Below, in pieces: positions 14,093 through 23,346 of a stretch of DNA of 64,000 nt (the stretch's first letter is position 1; every line of letters starts with the position of its first letter). The notes under the pieces are model-generated. The model was not told where the DNA came from, did not search any database, and worked only from the letters and a program-made list of their open reading frames with translations. The stretch lies in the NCBI GenBank assembly GCA_001874325.1, contig MPCW01000005.1, forward strand, positions 124,001 to 188,000, written 5' to 3'. A program made the position numbers and the translations under genes. The DNA comes from Flavobacterium sp. MedPE-SWcel (lineage in GTDB: Bacteria; Bacteroidota; Bacteroidia; Flavobacteriales; Flavobacteriaceae).

Positions 14093-14874
14093 TGAAAATA
14101 GCTTACCTCATACCATTAGGGTTACTTCTTTTTTTAGCTATCCATTTTTACAATAAAAACAAAAAACGAGCTATAAAATCTTTTCCTAAGGAATGGCATA
14201 ACGTATTAATTGATAACGTTCGTTTTTATAAAAATCTTACCGCAGAAGATCAAGTCATTTTTCAGAAACGCATAATGATATTTCTAAGCGAAGTTTATAT
14301 TGACAGTGTAGCGTTTGAGCTAGATGATGTTGATAGAATATTAATTGCATCTAGTGCAGTAATTCCTGTTTTTGGGTTTAAAGAATGGAGTTATAGCAAT
14401 TTGAGTGGTGTTACTGTATACCCTGATTATTTTAATATCAACTTAGAGTTCCACAACAAAGCCGAATCAAGAAATATTGGTGGTATGGTAGGGACTGGTC
14501 AGTTTGAAAATCAGATGATTCTATCTCGAAAAGCGCTTCATCATGGCTTTGCTAATAAAACTGATAAAAACAATACTGGTATTCATGAGTTTGTACATTT
14601 AATTGATAAAATGGATGGAAATGTTGATGGGATACCTCAACAATTATTAAATCATGAATATTCGATTCCTTGGCTCGATTTAATACATAAAAAAATAGAA
14701 GCCATAAACGATGACAAGTCTGATATTAGAAATTACGGGGGCACAAATCAGGCTGAATTCTTTGCTGTCGCATCAGAATACTTTTTTGAGCGTCCAGATT
14801 TATTACGAATAAAACACCCAAAACTTTATAAAATGCTGGAACAGTGCTTTAACCCAAACTCAAAACTAAAGTAG
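14092..14874 (+). CDS. MtfA-like M90 zinc peptidase (260 aa)
   Basis: One N-terminal membrane helix (residues 3-19) precedes a domain with the zinc motif HEFVH at about 165-169 and a downstream glutamate-rich AEFFAVASEYFF segment that supplies the third ligand. This is the MtfA / M90 family, which in E. coli acts on the glucose PTS regulator Mlc; that partner is not expected in Bacteroidota, so the substrate is open. The gene overlaps the DUF1801 gene by one base. Confidence 0.88.
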   Translation: MKIAYLIPLGLLLFLAIHFYNKNKKRAIKSFPKEWHNVLIDNVRFYKNLTAEDQVIFQKRIMIFLSEVYIDSVAFELDDVDRILIASSAVIPVFGFKEWSYSNLSGVTVYPDYFNINLEFHNKAESRNIGGMVGTGQFENQMILSRKALHHGFANKTDKNNTGIHEFVHLIDKMDGNVDGIPQQLLNHEYSIPWLDLIHKKIEAINDDKSDIRNYGGTNQAEFFAVASEYFFERPDLLRIKHPKLYKMLEQCFNPNSKLK

Positions 14875-14899
14875 CTTGGCTGATATTAAACATATAAAA

Positions 14900-14929
14900 A
14901 AAGCCTCTAAACCTTAGTTTAGAGGCTTT
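14900..14929. terminator. Bidirectional terminator between convergent genes
   Basis: AAGCCTCTAAAC and GTTTAGAGGCTT form a 12-bp stem with loop CTTA, flanked by A and T runs. It serves the MtfA-like gene and the lipoprotein gene facing it. Confidence 0.85.
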
Positions 14930-14951
14930 GAATAGTTTATTTGTATTTCTA

Positions 14952-16046
14952 TTATTGACAAAACACAAATCCAAATCCAAGTATTCCTCCATGATAATGA
15001 GTAATACCATAAGGATTATTACTAGATCCCCCTATATGAGAGTGATAATCTGTAAAAATAAATTCATGATTTTGTAACCCCATATCATCCTCTATAGTAT
15101 GATGTGCATAGTTACGTATTGCATCGAAATCTGCATATAAATTTTGCCATTCTTGATTTGTATTCCCTAAACAGTCATTGAAATTATCTTTCCAATAATT
15201 TGGATACACCTCTGTAAACCATTCTGATTGTACAGGCCATGTACTTAAATAGTATGTTGCAGGGCCCGTAGTTGCTACAGGATAAACAGTTGTACCAGGA
15301 GGGCAAGGGTTATTCATTTTATAAGGGGCTGTTGCATTAGCATAAATATTAATAAAAGTAGCTGCATCACTACCTTGACCATAACTTGCCCCACATGTAC
15401 CTAATAAACCACATGCGTAATAAGGACCATCAGGAGAAAAGAATTGATTCATTCCCATAGAAACACCTACAGATATAGTAGCGTTTCCTGAACCACCTCC
15501 AGGAGGAAGGTTATCTAAATCTTTTAACACAAAGTCACATATGTACAGAAAATCTTCAGGGTTAGTTAATATCTCTTCAGATATTTGATCTGCTAACCCT
15601 GTGTAAAAATTACTAAGATCAAAATTATAAACCGAATAAACTCCTTCTTCATCTACATGCACAGACAAATTAACTTCTATATCAACTGTTTTCATACCTT
15701 GGAGTTCTGCCATGTAATCTCCATGCTGTCCGTTAAATAAAGCCTCATAAACATAAAAAACCTCTTCTAATGGTATCTGTTCTTCTGGATTTAACTCTTG
15801 GCTTTCAGCTATTATATGATTTGCCATATCAAACTTTTCAAACATCTCATCATTTGATATCCTTGAAAGCTTCTCATTTACTCGATGGTTAATCTTGCTT
15901 ACTAATCCATTTGGTTCCCTTGCAGACATTCTGTAAGCGCTAGCATTGGTAGTATTACCTTCTTCTGTAACACTGTCATCATTTTGGCATGAGAAAAGAA
16001 ACACTGATGCAAGAGATGCAACAGCAAATAACATTTTTGTTTTCAT
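14952..16046 (-). CDS. Orphan lipoprotein, unknown function (364 aa)
   Basis: The signal peptide ends in lipobox LFSC (about residue 20), followed by an acidic linker (QNDDSVTEEG). I recognise no domain. The first half is alpha-helical and acidic (residues 60-150). The second half is rich in aromatic residues, glycine and histidine, with ACGLLGTCGASYG near 212, a TDYHSHIGG stretch and a HYHGGILGFGF ending, which could bind metal. It stands alone between a convergent neighbour and a 198-bp gap in which I see no feature. Confidence 0.8.
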   Translation of the reverse strand: MKTKMLFAVASLASVFLFSCQNDDSVTEEGNTTNASAYRMSAREPNGLVSKINHRVNEKLSRISNDEMFEKFDMANHIIAESQELNPEEQIPLEEVFYVYEALFNGQHGDYMAELQGMKTVDIEVNLSVHVDEEGVYSVYNFDLSNFYTGLADQISEEILTNPEDFLYICDFVLKDLDNLPPGGGSGNATISVGVSMGMNQFFSPDGPYYACGLLGTCGASYGQGSDAATFINIYANATAPYKMNNPCPPGTTVYPVATTGPATYYLSTWPVQSEWFTEVYPNYWKDNFNDCLGNTNQEWQNLYADFDAIRNYAHHTIEDDMGLQNHEFIFTDYHSHIGGSSNNPYGITHYHGGILGFGFVFCQ

Positions 16047-16245
16047 AATAATTTTATAGTTGGTTAAAAATTACGTGGTTAGTTGGATTTCATAATCCAC
16101 GAATACTAAATCTAATACTTTTTTTTATCCCAACAAAAAATATAAGATAAAACATACAAAATCAATCAATTAGTAATTAAAAATACTGTTGATTAGTTAT
16201 ATTACTACTACAGCGCTTTAATATATAGCGTTTAAAATACCTTCA

Positions 16246-16815
16246 TTAAAGTATTTGTGATATGCTTTCTTTTAAACTAGGAAGTACCTCATCTTTAAAC
16301 CACTCATTTTTTTTCATCCAAATATTATTTCGTGGTGACGGGTGTGGTAATACAAAATATTTAGGCAAATATTCCTTATAATTTCTAACTGTTTCCGTCA
16401 AGGTTCTTTTTGAAGTAGTCCTTAAATAATAGTCTTGCGAATACTTCCCTATCAGTAAAATCAACTCAGGTTTCTCTATATAATCAAACAGCTTACCATG
16501 CCATTTTGGAGCACATTCTTTTGTTGGTGGATTATCTCCTGATTTACCTCTACCTGGGTAACAAAACCCCATAGGGATTATACCTATTTTTTCGGCATCA
16601 TAAAACACTTCGTTCTCAACCCCCATCCATCGTCTTAAATTCTCACCACTCTTATCATACCAAGGTATTCCTGTTTTGTGTACCGCAGTACCAGGTGCCT
16701 GACCAATTATTATTATTTTACTTTTAGGGCGAGCTGCAACAACTGGTCGAGGACCAAGGGGTAATTGCTCTTCGCATATCCTACAGTCTTTTATATCTAA
16801 TAATAGTTTATCCAT
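16246..16815 (-). CDS. Uracil-DNA glycosylase family protein (189 aa)
   Basis: The UDG fold is shown by IIIIGQAPGTAVHKTGIPW at residues 34-52, with the catalytic-loop motif GQAPG, and by LPHPSPRNN near 157-165. A CRICEEQ segment at residues 12-18 has two cysteines. Family members remove uracil from DNA or have unknown substrates; this short compact form is annotated across Bacteroidota simply as UDG family. It is a monocistronic minus-strand gene. Confidence 0.88.
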   Translation of the reverse strand: MDKLLLDIKDCRICEEQLPLGPRPVVAARPKSKIIIIGQAPGTAVHKTGIPWYDKSGENLRRWMGVENEVFYDAEKIGIIPMGFCYPGRGKSGDNPPTKECAPKWHGKLFDYIEKPELILLIGKYSQDYYLRTTSKRTLTETVRNYKEYLPKYFVLPHPSPRNNIWMKKNEWFKDEVLPSLKESISQIL

Positions 16816-16904
16816 TGCGTATAAAGTATAAATATTAAAGATATAAAATCAACATAGATAAAGCACCTCTATTAACATAACAATAAGTAGTGTAAAGGCA
16901 CCTA

Positions 16905-18116
16905 CTAATATTCTGAATAAAATAAACTATTAGGCTTTAAATAAATCTCAAATTCTTTAAAATCGATTACTGTATTAAACCTTTTAAGTAAGTTATTACC
17001 TAAAATATCATTATACTCTACCCCTTCAGGATCTTCATCATCAATCGCTATCGGAACATTCACAAGCTCATATTCTCCAAAGGTTAACTTTGGCAACACA
17101 TAGTTTTTAGCACTATACTCAACTCCCACACTACCTGTAGAAATAGACCTACCTGTAACTTTCATTACGTTATTTAAACCATTCTCTGATGCGAATTTTT
17201 GACTTAGTGAAAAACTACCATTAGATCCTGAATCATATTCAAACCAACCTGAACTTTGCTTACCAGCTACATCCAGGGTTCCTTTTATGTACGGAATTCC
17301 ATGTATCATTTTGGTCTCTATTTTTGAATAGTCATTTGAAACTGTTTCTTTAGATTGATGAATTACTAAATATTTCTTCTCATAATCAATTTCTACAATT
17401 TTATTTTCAAAAGCAATCCATCCTAAAACAACATCAAAACTAGGTGCCTGATAGTCAATAGAAAGTATATTCAAACCATCCCAATTTAAATCTAAAACTT
17501 CTAATTGATTATCTGAACTTGTTGGAACTATTTGACTACCATCGGAACCATTATTATCGACCTCTCCGTCTAACTTTAATTGTACTTCTTTTCCAATCAA
17601 GCTAGACACAACTACTACCGCATTAGCCCCTGTATCAAACAATATATCTAAGGGTTTGGAATTATTTACTCTTCCTTTAAAATGAATTCTATTGTCGTTA
17701 CCTAATGTAAACGGAATTGTATCTATTAAAGCCCTCTTATCTCTATCATCATAGTAATAATCAATCATTTTTTGATGAGGTATCGAAGCTTCTTTTAAAG
17801 TATCTGTACTTATTCTGGTAAGTGCTTTTTCTTTACCATTTATTAAAACAATAAAGTCATAATTATTATTGGGAGTTACAGAAAACGATAGTGTATCAAT
17901 ATCAGATATGAAATGCACCATTTTTTCTCCCTCAAACTTTTGTACTATAAACTCATCAATATCAACATTTGGTGTCGCTGTCCAAACATTTTCATGCAAT
18001 TTATTCCCATCTTGTATACTTAACAATTGTGTTGTTGCGTTAAGTACTGGCAATTGTTCTCTAGAAGCACAACTTGATAAGAGTACAACTAATAATAAAG
18101 CTTTAAAATATCTCAT
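16905..18116 (-). CDS. Retropepsin-like aspartic protease lipoprotein (403 aa)
   Basis: A short lipoprotein signal (LLSSC, Cys about 16) precedes two related halves. The first holds LFDTGANAVVV near residue 160, the active-site DTG motif of retropepsin-like proteases. The second holds FEYDSGSNGSF near 293, a degenerate DSG version. A pair of such motifs fits a pseudodimeric aspartyl protease as in PF13650-type proteins. It should be anchored in the cell envelope. Substrate unknown. Confidence 0.85.
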   Translation of the reverse strand: MRYFKALLLVVLLSSCASREQLPVLNATTQLLSIQDGNKLHENVWTATPNVDIDEFIVQKFEGEKMVHFISDIDTLSFSVTPNNNYDFIVLINGKEKALTRISTDTLKEASIPHQKMIDYYYDDRDKRALIDTIPFTLGNDNRIHFKGRVNNSKPLDILFDTGANAVVVVSSLIGKEVQLKLDGEVDNNGSDGSQIVPTSSDNQLEVLDLNWDGLNILSIDYQAPSFDVVLGWIAFENKIVEIDYEKKYLVIHQSKETVSNDYSKIETKMIHGIPYIKGTLDVAGKQSSGWFEYDSGSNGSFSLSQKFASENGLNNVMKVTGRSISTGSVGVEYSAKNYVLPKLTFGEYELVNVPIAIDDEDPEGVEYNDILGNNLLKRFNTVIDFKEFEIYLKPNSLFYSEY

Positions 18117-18422
18117 TATTTTTTATTTTATAAAAACATCTTTATAGAAAGACTCTTGAAAACAAGAATATGTTACAGATAATTAACTCACAAAACAGCA
18201 TCAATCACATACACTACACATTAACAGATAATTAAATTTTAACTTTTCAACAACTTTAAAGACAAATTTTTAAGAATATTGTCGCAAAAAAGTTATTTTG
18301 GAGTAATAATCGTACATTTGTATTGAATACACTACAACTACACTAAGTTTTAAGTATTTAAATCCTAACCCTTTTATTTATTCGTAAACAAAATACTTTT
18401 ATTAAGGTAAAATCAAATAAGT
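18117..18422. other. Intergenic region between divergent genes
   Basis: 306 bp between the protease gene and the DUF6268 gene. The only signal I can support is the -7 box at 18313-18320 for the rightward gene. No ORF or RNA gene is apparent. Confidence 0.5.
18313..18320 (+). promoter_or_regulatory. Putative -7 box TACATTTG for the DUF6268 gene
   Basis: Exact TAnnTTTG match about 100 bp before the start codon. No convincing -33 TTG was found at the usual spacing. Confidence 0.38.
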
Positions 18423-19316
18423 ATGACAAAACCAAACTACAAGGCACACTATATGCTAATTGCATTAGTACTATTAGGATTTCAACAAACTATCGCTCAA
18501 ACACCTCCTCCAGATTTTGAAGCTTCTTATTCCATTATACCAAAAGGAGATGGTGATGCAGGTTATAATATCACTCAAATAGATTTTAGAAAATTAGGTA
18601 CTATTAAAACCAAAAAACCTACTAATTTCTTTACTTATGGGCTATCTGCTACTCAAGTACATATTTCTTATAAAGATGAGTCTTTTCAACAACCGGGTTT
18701 AACTGATTTTTATAGAGTAGGGGTTCCTATAAACTATGTTAGTGTTAGAAAAAATAACTGGATAATGACTGCTGGAGTTATTCCTCAGCTATCATCTAAT
18801 TTCCAATCTGACATACAAGGAAGAGACCTTCTTATAGATGGTTACCTGCTATTTGTAAAAAGACTTAAAAGAGATAGACCTTCAAGCCTTACAGTAGGTG
18901 CTATATATGCTAACAGTTTAGGATACCCTTTCCCGATACCTTATATTTCATACTGGGTAAAAGGAAAACATATAGAGTGGAACTTAGGTTTGCCTAGAAC
19001 TAGTGCTACTTATGCTATAAATGAAAAAAGTAACCTTAGAGCTTCTTTATCTTTACAAGGAAGTAACTTCAATCTTTCTAATAACATTGCATTAGCCGAT
19101 GGTAAAACAGCTCAAAGAGTACAAATAAACGCATGGGCATTAGGTTTAAATTACGAAAGGTACATCACCAAATCTTTAATTCTTGGTGCTGAAGCTGGTT
19201 TATTAATCAACAACCAATATCAATTATTAGACAACAAACAAGATGAAGTAGGTAAATTTGATGTAGATAATGGTTATCTTGTACGATTGTCTTTAGGATA
19301 TAGATTCGGAAAATAA
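18423..19316 (+). CDS. DUF6268-family outer-membrane beta-barrel protein (297 aa)
   Basis: A signal peptide (residues 1-25, ending TIAQ) is followed by alternating amphipathic strands and a C-terminal strand ending LSLGYRFGK, the usual last strand of an outer-membrane barrel. The pattern fits DUF6268. The role is unknown. It lies 37 bp before the riboswitch-linked CLC gene, but the riboswitch has its own promoter box, so the two are probably separate units. Confidence 0.8.
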   Translation: MTKPNYKAHYMLIALVLLGFQQTIAQTPPPDFEASYSIIPKGDGDAGYNITQIDFRKLGTIKTKKPTNFFTYGLSATQVHISYKDESFQQPGLTDFYRVGVPINYVSVRKNNWIMTAGVIPQLSSNFQSDIQGRDLLIDGYLLFVKRLKRDRPSSLTVGAIYANSLGYPFPIPYISYWVKGKHIEWNLGLPRTSATYAINEKSNLRASLSLQGSNFNLSNNIALADGKTAQRVQINAWALGLNYERYITKSLILGAEAGLLINNQYQLLDNKQDEVGKFDVDNGYLVRLSLGYRFGK

Positions 19317-19338
19317 TTCCATTTTATTAATAAAATAT

Positions 19339-19346
19339 TACTTTTG
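19339..19346 (+). promoter_or_regulatory. Putative -7 box TACTTTTG for the fluoride riboswitch transcript
   Basis: Exact TAnnTTTG match. A start about 7 nt downstream would fall right at the 5' edge of the riboswitch aptamer, which supports both calls. Confidence 0.5.
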
Positions 19347-19353
19347 CACTATC

Positions 19354-19412
19354 AATGGCAATGATGTCTGCCTCGAACCGCTTTTTATAACTAGAAGCTG
19401 ATGACGTCTATT
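19354..19412 (+). promoter_or_regulatory. Fluoride riboswitch (crcB RNA motif)
   Basis: The stretch GGCAATGATGTCTGCC, then CGAACCGC, a short stem-loop, and AGCTGATGACGTCTAT follows the conserved core of the crcB fluoride aptamer (GATGNTGTNNNCC ... AACCGC ... GCTGATGACNNCTA). It lies 44 bp before a CLC-F gene, a known riboswitch target. Fluoride binding would turn expression on. No strong terminator follows, so control may act at translation initiation; that part is inference. Confidence 0.88.
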
Positions 19413-19455
19413 TAATGGCTTATGCCACAGTAGATCTATATAATCAAGGCAAAAA

Positions 19456-20739
19456 ATGACAAAAAGAAACTCTGCACTAAACATTGCAAACATTCCGCAA
19501 ATTAATTATTATACCTACTTAATTAAATGGCTTGTATTAGCCCTAATTATTGGTGCTTGTATTGGTTCTGTTACAGCTTTTTTTCTAACCTCGTTAGACT
19601 GGGCTACAAACTGGCGTGAAAATCATTTATGGATTATAGCTTTACTTCCCATAGGTGGATTAGCTATAGGGCTAATGTATCACTATTGGGGAGAAACCGT
19701 TGTAAAGGGAAACAATCAATTACTCGAAGAGTTTCACAGCCCAAAAAAGATAATTCCTTTAAGAATGGCTCCTTTAGTATTATTAGGAACTATAATAACT
19801 CACTTTTTTGGAGGGTCGGCAGGTAGAGAGGGTACTGCCGTACAAATGGGAGGTGCAATAGCCGACCAATTTACTAAACTATTTAAATTAAAAAATAGAG
19901 ACCGAAAAATCATTCTCATTATGGGGATAAGTGCTGGTTTTGCTGCTGTTTTTGGGACACCGTTAGCAGGAGCAATATTCGCATTAGAGGTATTAGTACT
20001 CGGTCGTGTGCGTTATGAAGCTATCTTACCTAGCTTTTTAGTTGCTGTAATTGCTAATTATGTTTGTGAACTATGGAATGTTTCGCACACACATTATGCC
20101 ATCCCCACAATACCAGAAATGGATATACCCAACTTATTCTGGACTATTACAGCAGGAATATTATTTGGCTTAGTTGCTTTGTTATTCTCGAAAACAACAC
20201 ACACTTTTGGTAATTTATTTAAAAACACCATTAGCTACCCGCCATTACGTCCGTTTATAGGTGGTATTTTTATTGCCTTAATCGTTTGGGGATTAGGAAC
20301 TACAAAATATATCGGTTTAGGAGTACCTACTATTGTAGACGCTTTTAATGGCGAACTTCCTCAATATGACTTTATAATAAAACTACTACTAACTGCTTTT
20401 ACATTAGGTGCAGGCTTTAAAGGTGGTGAAGTCACTCCCCTATTTTTTATTGGAGCTACACTAGGTAATGCTTTATTCTTTTTTGTTCCGTTACCAATAG
20501 CGTTATTAGCAGGAATGGGGTTTGTAGCTGTATTTTCTGGAGCGACAAACACCCCTATAGCCTGTACTTTTATGGGGATTGAACTTTTTGGAGTAGAAAG
20601 CGGTTTATATATAGGAATTGCATGTATGGTTGCTTACCTCTTCTCTGGACATACAGGTATATACTCATCTCAAATTATTGGTAGCCCTAAACATCTACTT
20701 TACGGAAGAACAAAAGGTAAGCATCTTAACCAATTATAA
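19456..20739 (+). CDS. CLC-F type fluoride/proton antiporter (427 aa)
   Basis: A polytopic CLC-family membrane protein. Instead of the chloride-type GSGIP filter it has GNNQL at about residues 85-89. It also has GREGT at 123-127 and GFKGGEVTPLFF near 320-331. These variants mark the fluoride-specific CLC-F branch, which exports F- in exchange for protons. The fluoride riboswitch in its leader independently supports this specificity. Membrane segments start near residue 25 and the length is normal for the branch. Confidence 0.92.
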   Translation: MTKRNSALNIANIPQINYYTYLIKWLVLALIIGACIGSVTAFFLTSLDWATNWRENHLWIIALLPIGGLAIGLMYHYWGETVVKGNNQLLEEFHSPKKIIPLRMAPLVLLGTIITHFFGGSAGREGTAVQMGGAIADQFTKLFKLKNRDRKIILIMGISAGFAAVFGTPLAGAIFALEVLVLGRVRYEAILPSFLVAVIANYVCELWNVSHTHYAIPTIPEMDIPNLFWTITAGILFGLVALLFSKTTHTFGNLFKNTISYPPLRPFIGGIFIALIVWGLGTTKYIGLGVPTIVDAFNGELPQYDFIIKLLLTAFTLGAGFKGGEVTPLFFIGATLGNALFFFVPLPIALLAGMGFVAVFSGATNTPIACTFMGIELFGVESGLYIGIACMVAYLFSGHTGIYSSQIIGSPKHLLYGRTKGKHLNQL

Positions 20740-20838
20740 ATCTACTAGATATAGATACGGTTTTCGTACGCTATTATTAATTTTAGAAACAAAATGAGCA
20801 AAGAGTGTTCTATTTTATGAATATGATACTTAAAGACT

Positions 20839-20846
20839 TATCTTTG
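20839..20846 (+). promoter_or_regulatory. Putative -7 box TATCTTTG for era
   Basis: Exact TAnnTTTG match 16 bp before the era start codon. Confidence 0.42.
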
Positions 20847-20862
20847 CAGATTCTAAACACGA

Positions 20863-21756
20863 ATGAACATGACACACAAAGCAGGCTTTGTAAACATAAT
20901 AGGTAATCCAAACGTAGGGAAATCTACCCTTATGAATGCGTTTGTAGGCGAACGCCTTTCTATTATTACGAGTAAGGCACAAACTACACGCCACCGTATA
21001 CTAGGTATTGTGAATGGAGATGATTTTCAGGTAGTACTATCTGACACACCAGGTATTATCAAACCTGCCTATGAGTTACAATCCTCTATGATGGATTTTG
21101 TAAAATCAGCATTCGAAGATGCTGATATACTTATATACATGGTAGAAATAGGCGAAAAAGAACTTAAAGACGATGCATTTTTTAATAAAATAATTCATGC
21201 CAAAATACCTGTTTTATTACTATTAAATAAAATAGATAAATCGAACCAAGAACAACTTGAAGCACAAGTACAGTTATGGCAAGATAAAGTACCTAATGCT
21301 GAGCTTTATCCAATATCGGCTCTTGAAAACTTTAACGTTAAAGAAGTATTCAACCGTATAATTGAGTTATTACCAGTATCACCACCTTACTACCCTAAAG
21401 ATGCGCTTACTGATAAGCCTGAACGCTTTTTTGTAAACGAAACTATTCGTGAGAAAATACTACTTAACTACGAGAAAGAGATCCCGTATGCTGTAGAAAT
21501 AGAAACAGAAGAGTTTATTGAAGATGATGATATTATTCGTATTCGTGCTATCATTATGGTAGAACGTGAAACTCAAAAAGGTATTATCATTGGTCATAAA
21601 GGTGCTGCTATTAAAAAAGTAGGAATGCAATCGCGTGAAGACTTAGAGAAATTCTTTGGTAAACAAATACATATCGAAATGTTTGTTAAGGTTAATAAAA
21701 ATTGGAGAAGCAATAGTTATCAACTAAAACGTTTCGGGTACAACAACAAGAAATAG
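20863..21756 (+). CDS. era: GTPase Era (297 aa)
   Basis: Essential ribosome-assembly GTPase that binds 16S rRNA. The G1 motif GNPNVGKS is at residues 13-20, G3 is DTPG near 64, and G4 is NKID near 126. The C-terminal KH domain (IIGHKGAAIKKVG) binds RNA. Full length. Two adjacent starts are possible (20863 and 20869, MNMTHK); the first is reported. der follows 100 bp downstream with its own promoter box. Confidence 0.97.
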   Translation: MNMTHKAGFVNIIGNPNVGKSTLMNAFVGERLSIITSKAQTTRHRILGIVNGDDFQVVLSDTPGIIKPAYELQSSMMDFVKSAFEDADILIYMVEIGEKELKDDAFFNKIIHAKIPVLLLLNKIDKSNQEQLEAQVQLWQDKVPNAELYPISALENFNVKEVFNRIIELLPVSPPYYPKDALTDKPERFFVNETIREKILLNYEKEIPYAVEIETEEFIEDDDIIRIRAIIMVERETQKGIIIGHKGAAIKKVGMQSREDLEKFFGKQIHIEMFVKVNKNWRSNSYQLKRFGYNNKK

Positions 21757-21829
21757 ACTTAAAACTAAAAGTCATAATATCAAAAGTGCTTTACAACTTA
21801 CAAACTTTCGACTTTACAACTTAAAAGAG

Positions 21830-21837
21830 TACTTTTG
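21830..21837 (+). promoter_or_regulatory. Putative -7 box TACTTTTG for der
   Basis: Exact TAnnTTTG match 19 bp before the der start codon. Confidence 0.42.
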
Positions 21838-21856
21838 CAAAAATTAATATTGAATA

Positions 21857-23164
21857 ATGAATAATATAATAGCCATAGTAGGACGCCCAAATGTAGGGAA
21901 ATCTACTTTTTTTAACCGACTGATACAGCGAAGAGAAGCTATTGTAGATTCTGTTAGTGGGGTAACTCGAGACAGAAATTACGGAAAAAGCGAATGGAAC
22001 GGTAAAGAGTTTTCGGTTATAGATACTGGTGGTTACATTAAAGGATCTGACGATGTTTTTGAAGGCGAAATTCGAAGACAAGTAGAACTTGCTATAGATG
22101 AGGCTGATGTTATCGTTTTTATAGTAGATGTAGAAGAAGGTATTACACCTATGGATGAAGAGGTTGCAAAACTACTTCGTAAAGTTACTAAACCTATAGT
22201 AATGGGTGTTAACAAGGTAGATAACGCAATGCGTGAAAAAGACGCTGTTGAGTTCTACAACCTTGGACTTGGCGATTATTATACTTTTGCGAGTATTAGT
22301 GGTTCTGGTACAGGAGATTTACTTGATGCTATAGTAGAAAAATTACCTAACCCTCAAGAACCTGAAGATAAAGAGGAACTCCCTCGTTTTGCTGTAGTAG
22401 GACGACCTAATGCTGGTAAATCATCTTTTATTAATGCTCTTGTTGGCGAGAATCGTTTTGTAGTTACAGATATTGCGGGTACTACTCGTGATGCCATTGA
22501 TACTACTTACAATCGTTTTGGTTTTGAATTTAAACTTGTAGATACCGCAGGTATACGTCGTAAAGCTAAAGTAAAAGAAGACTTAGAGTTTTACTCAGTA
22601 ATGCGTTCTGTAAGAGCTATTGAACATAGTGATATTTGTGTTTTAATAATTGATGCTACTCGTGGGTTTGAAGGGCAAGACCAGAACATATTTTGGCTTG
22701 CACAAAAAAACCGAAAAGGTGTTGTTATACTAGTAAACAAGTGGGACTTAGTTGAAAAAGAAACTATGACTACTCGTGACTATGAAGCAAGAATACGTGA
22801 AGAATTACAACCATTTGACGATGTGCCTATTCTATTTGTTTCTGCTTTAACGAAACAACGTTTGCTTAAAGCTCTAGAAACATCTGTTGAGGTATTTGAG
22901 AATAGAAAGCAACGTATTGCCACTTCTAAACTTAATGACATAATGCTACCTATTATAGAGGCAATGCCACCTCCTGCACTAAAAGGTAAGTATGTAAAGA
23001 TTAAGTTTTGTATGCAACTACCTACTCCTACTCCTCAATTTGTTTTCTTCTGTAATTTGCCTCAATATGTAAGGGAGCCTTATAGACGTTTTATTGAAAA
23101 CAAAATGCGAGATATATTTAATCTTTCTGGAGTACCAATTGACATTTACTTCCGTCAGAAATAA
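21857..23164 (+). CDS. der: GTPase Der / EngA (435 aa)
   Basis: Ribosome-assembly GTPase for the 50S subunit. It has two tandem G domains, with G1 motifs GRPNVGKS near residue 8 and GRPNAGKS near 182, G3 motifs DTGG and DTAG, and G4 motifs NKVD and NKWD. A C-terminal KH-like domain follows. Full length for the family. A strong terminator lies 8 bp after the stop. Confidence 0.97.
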   Translation: MNNIIAIVGRPNVGKSTFFNRLIQRREAIVDSVSGVTRDRNYGKSEWNGKEFSVIDTGGYIKGSDDVFEGEIRRQVELAIDEADVIVFIVDVEEGITPMDEEVAKLLRKVTKPIVMGVNKVDNAMREKDAVEFYNLGLGDYYTFASISGSGTGDLLDAIVEKLPNPQEPEDKEELPRFAVVGRPNAGKSSFINALVGENRFVVTDIAGTTRDAIDTTYNRFGFEFKLVDTAGIRRKAKVKEDLEFYSVMRSVRAIEHSDICVLIIDATRGFEGQDQNIFWLAQKNRKGVVILVNKWDLVEKETMTTRDYEARIREELQPFDDVPILFVSALTKQRLLKALETSVEVFENRKQRIATSKLNDIMLPIIEAMPPPALKGKYVKIKFCMQLPTPTPQFVFFCNLPQYVREPYRRFIENKMRDIFNLSGVPIDIYFRQK

Positions 23165-23171
23165 TTTACTA

Positions 23172-23198
23172 ACCCGAAGCACTGCTTCGGGTTTTTTA
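23172..23198 (+). terminator. Terminator after der
   Basis: ACCCGAAGCA/TGCTTCGGGT hairpin followed by six T. Confidence 0.85.
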
Positions 23199-23346
23199 TT
23201 GCCTTATGTAAATAGTAAACTTCAAATGTAACTTACTGTAACACTCCACCCCCTATCAAAGTCTTTAATTTGTTTTTAATATACTAAAATGCTTATTTAG
23301 CGGTTTATAAAATAGAATCATCTAATCAACCAACACTAAAAAATTC

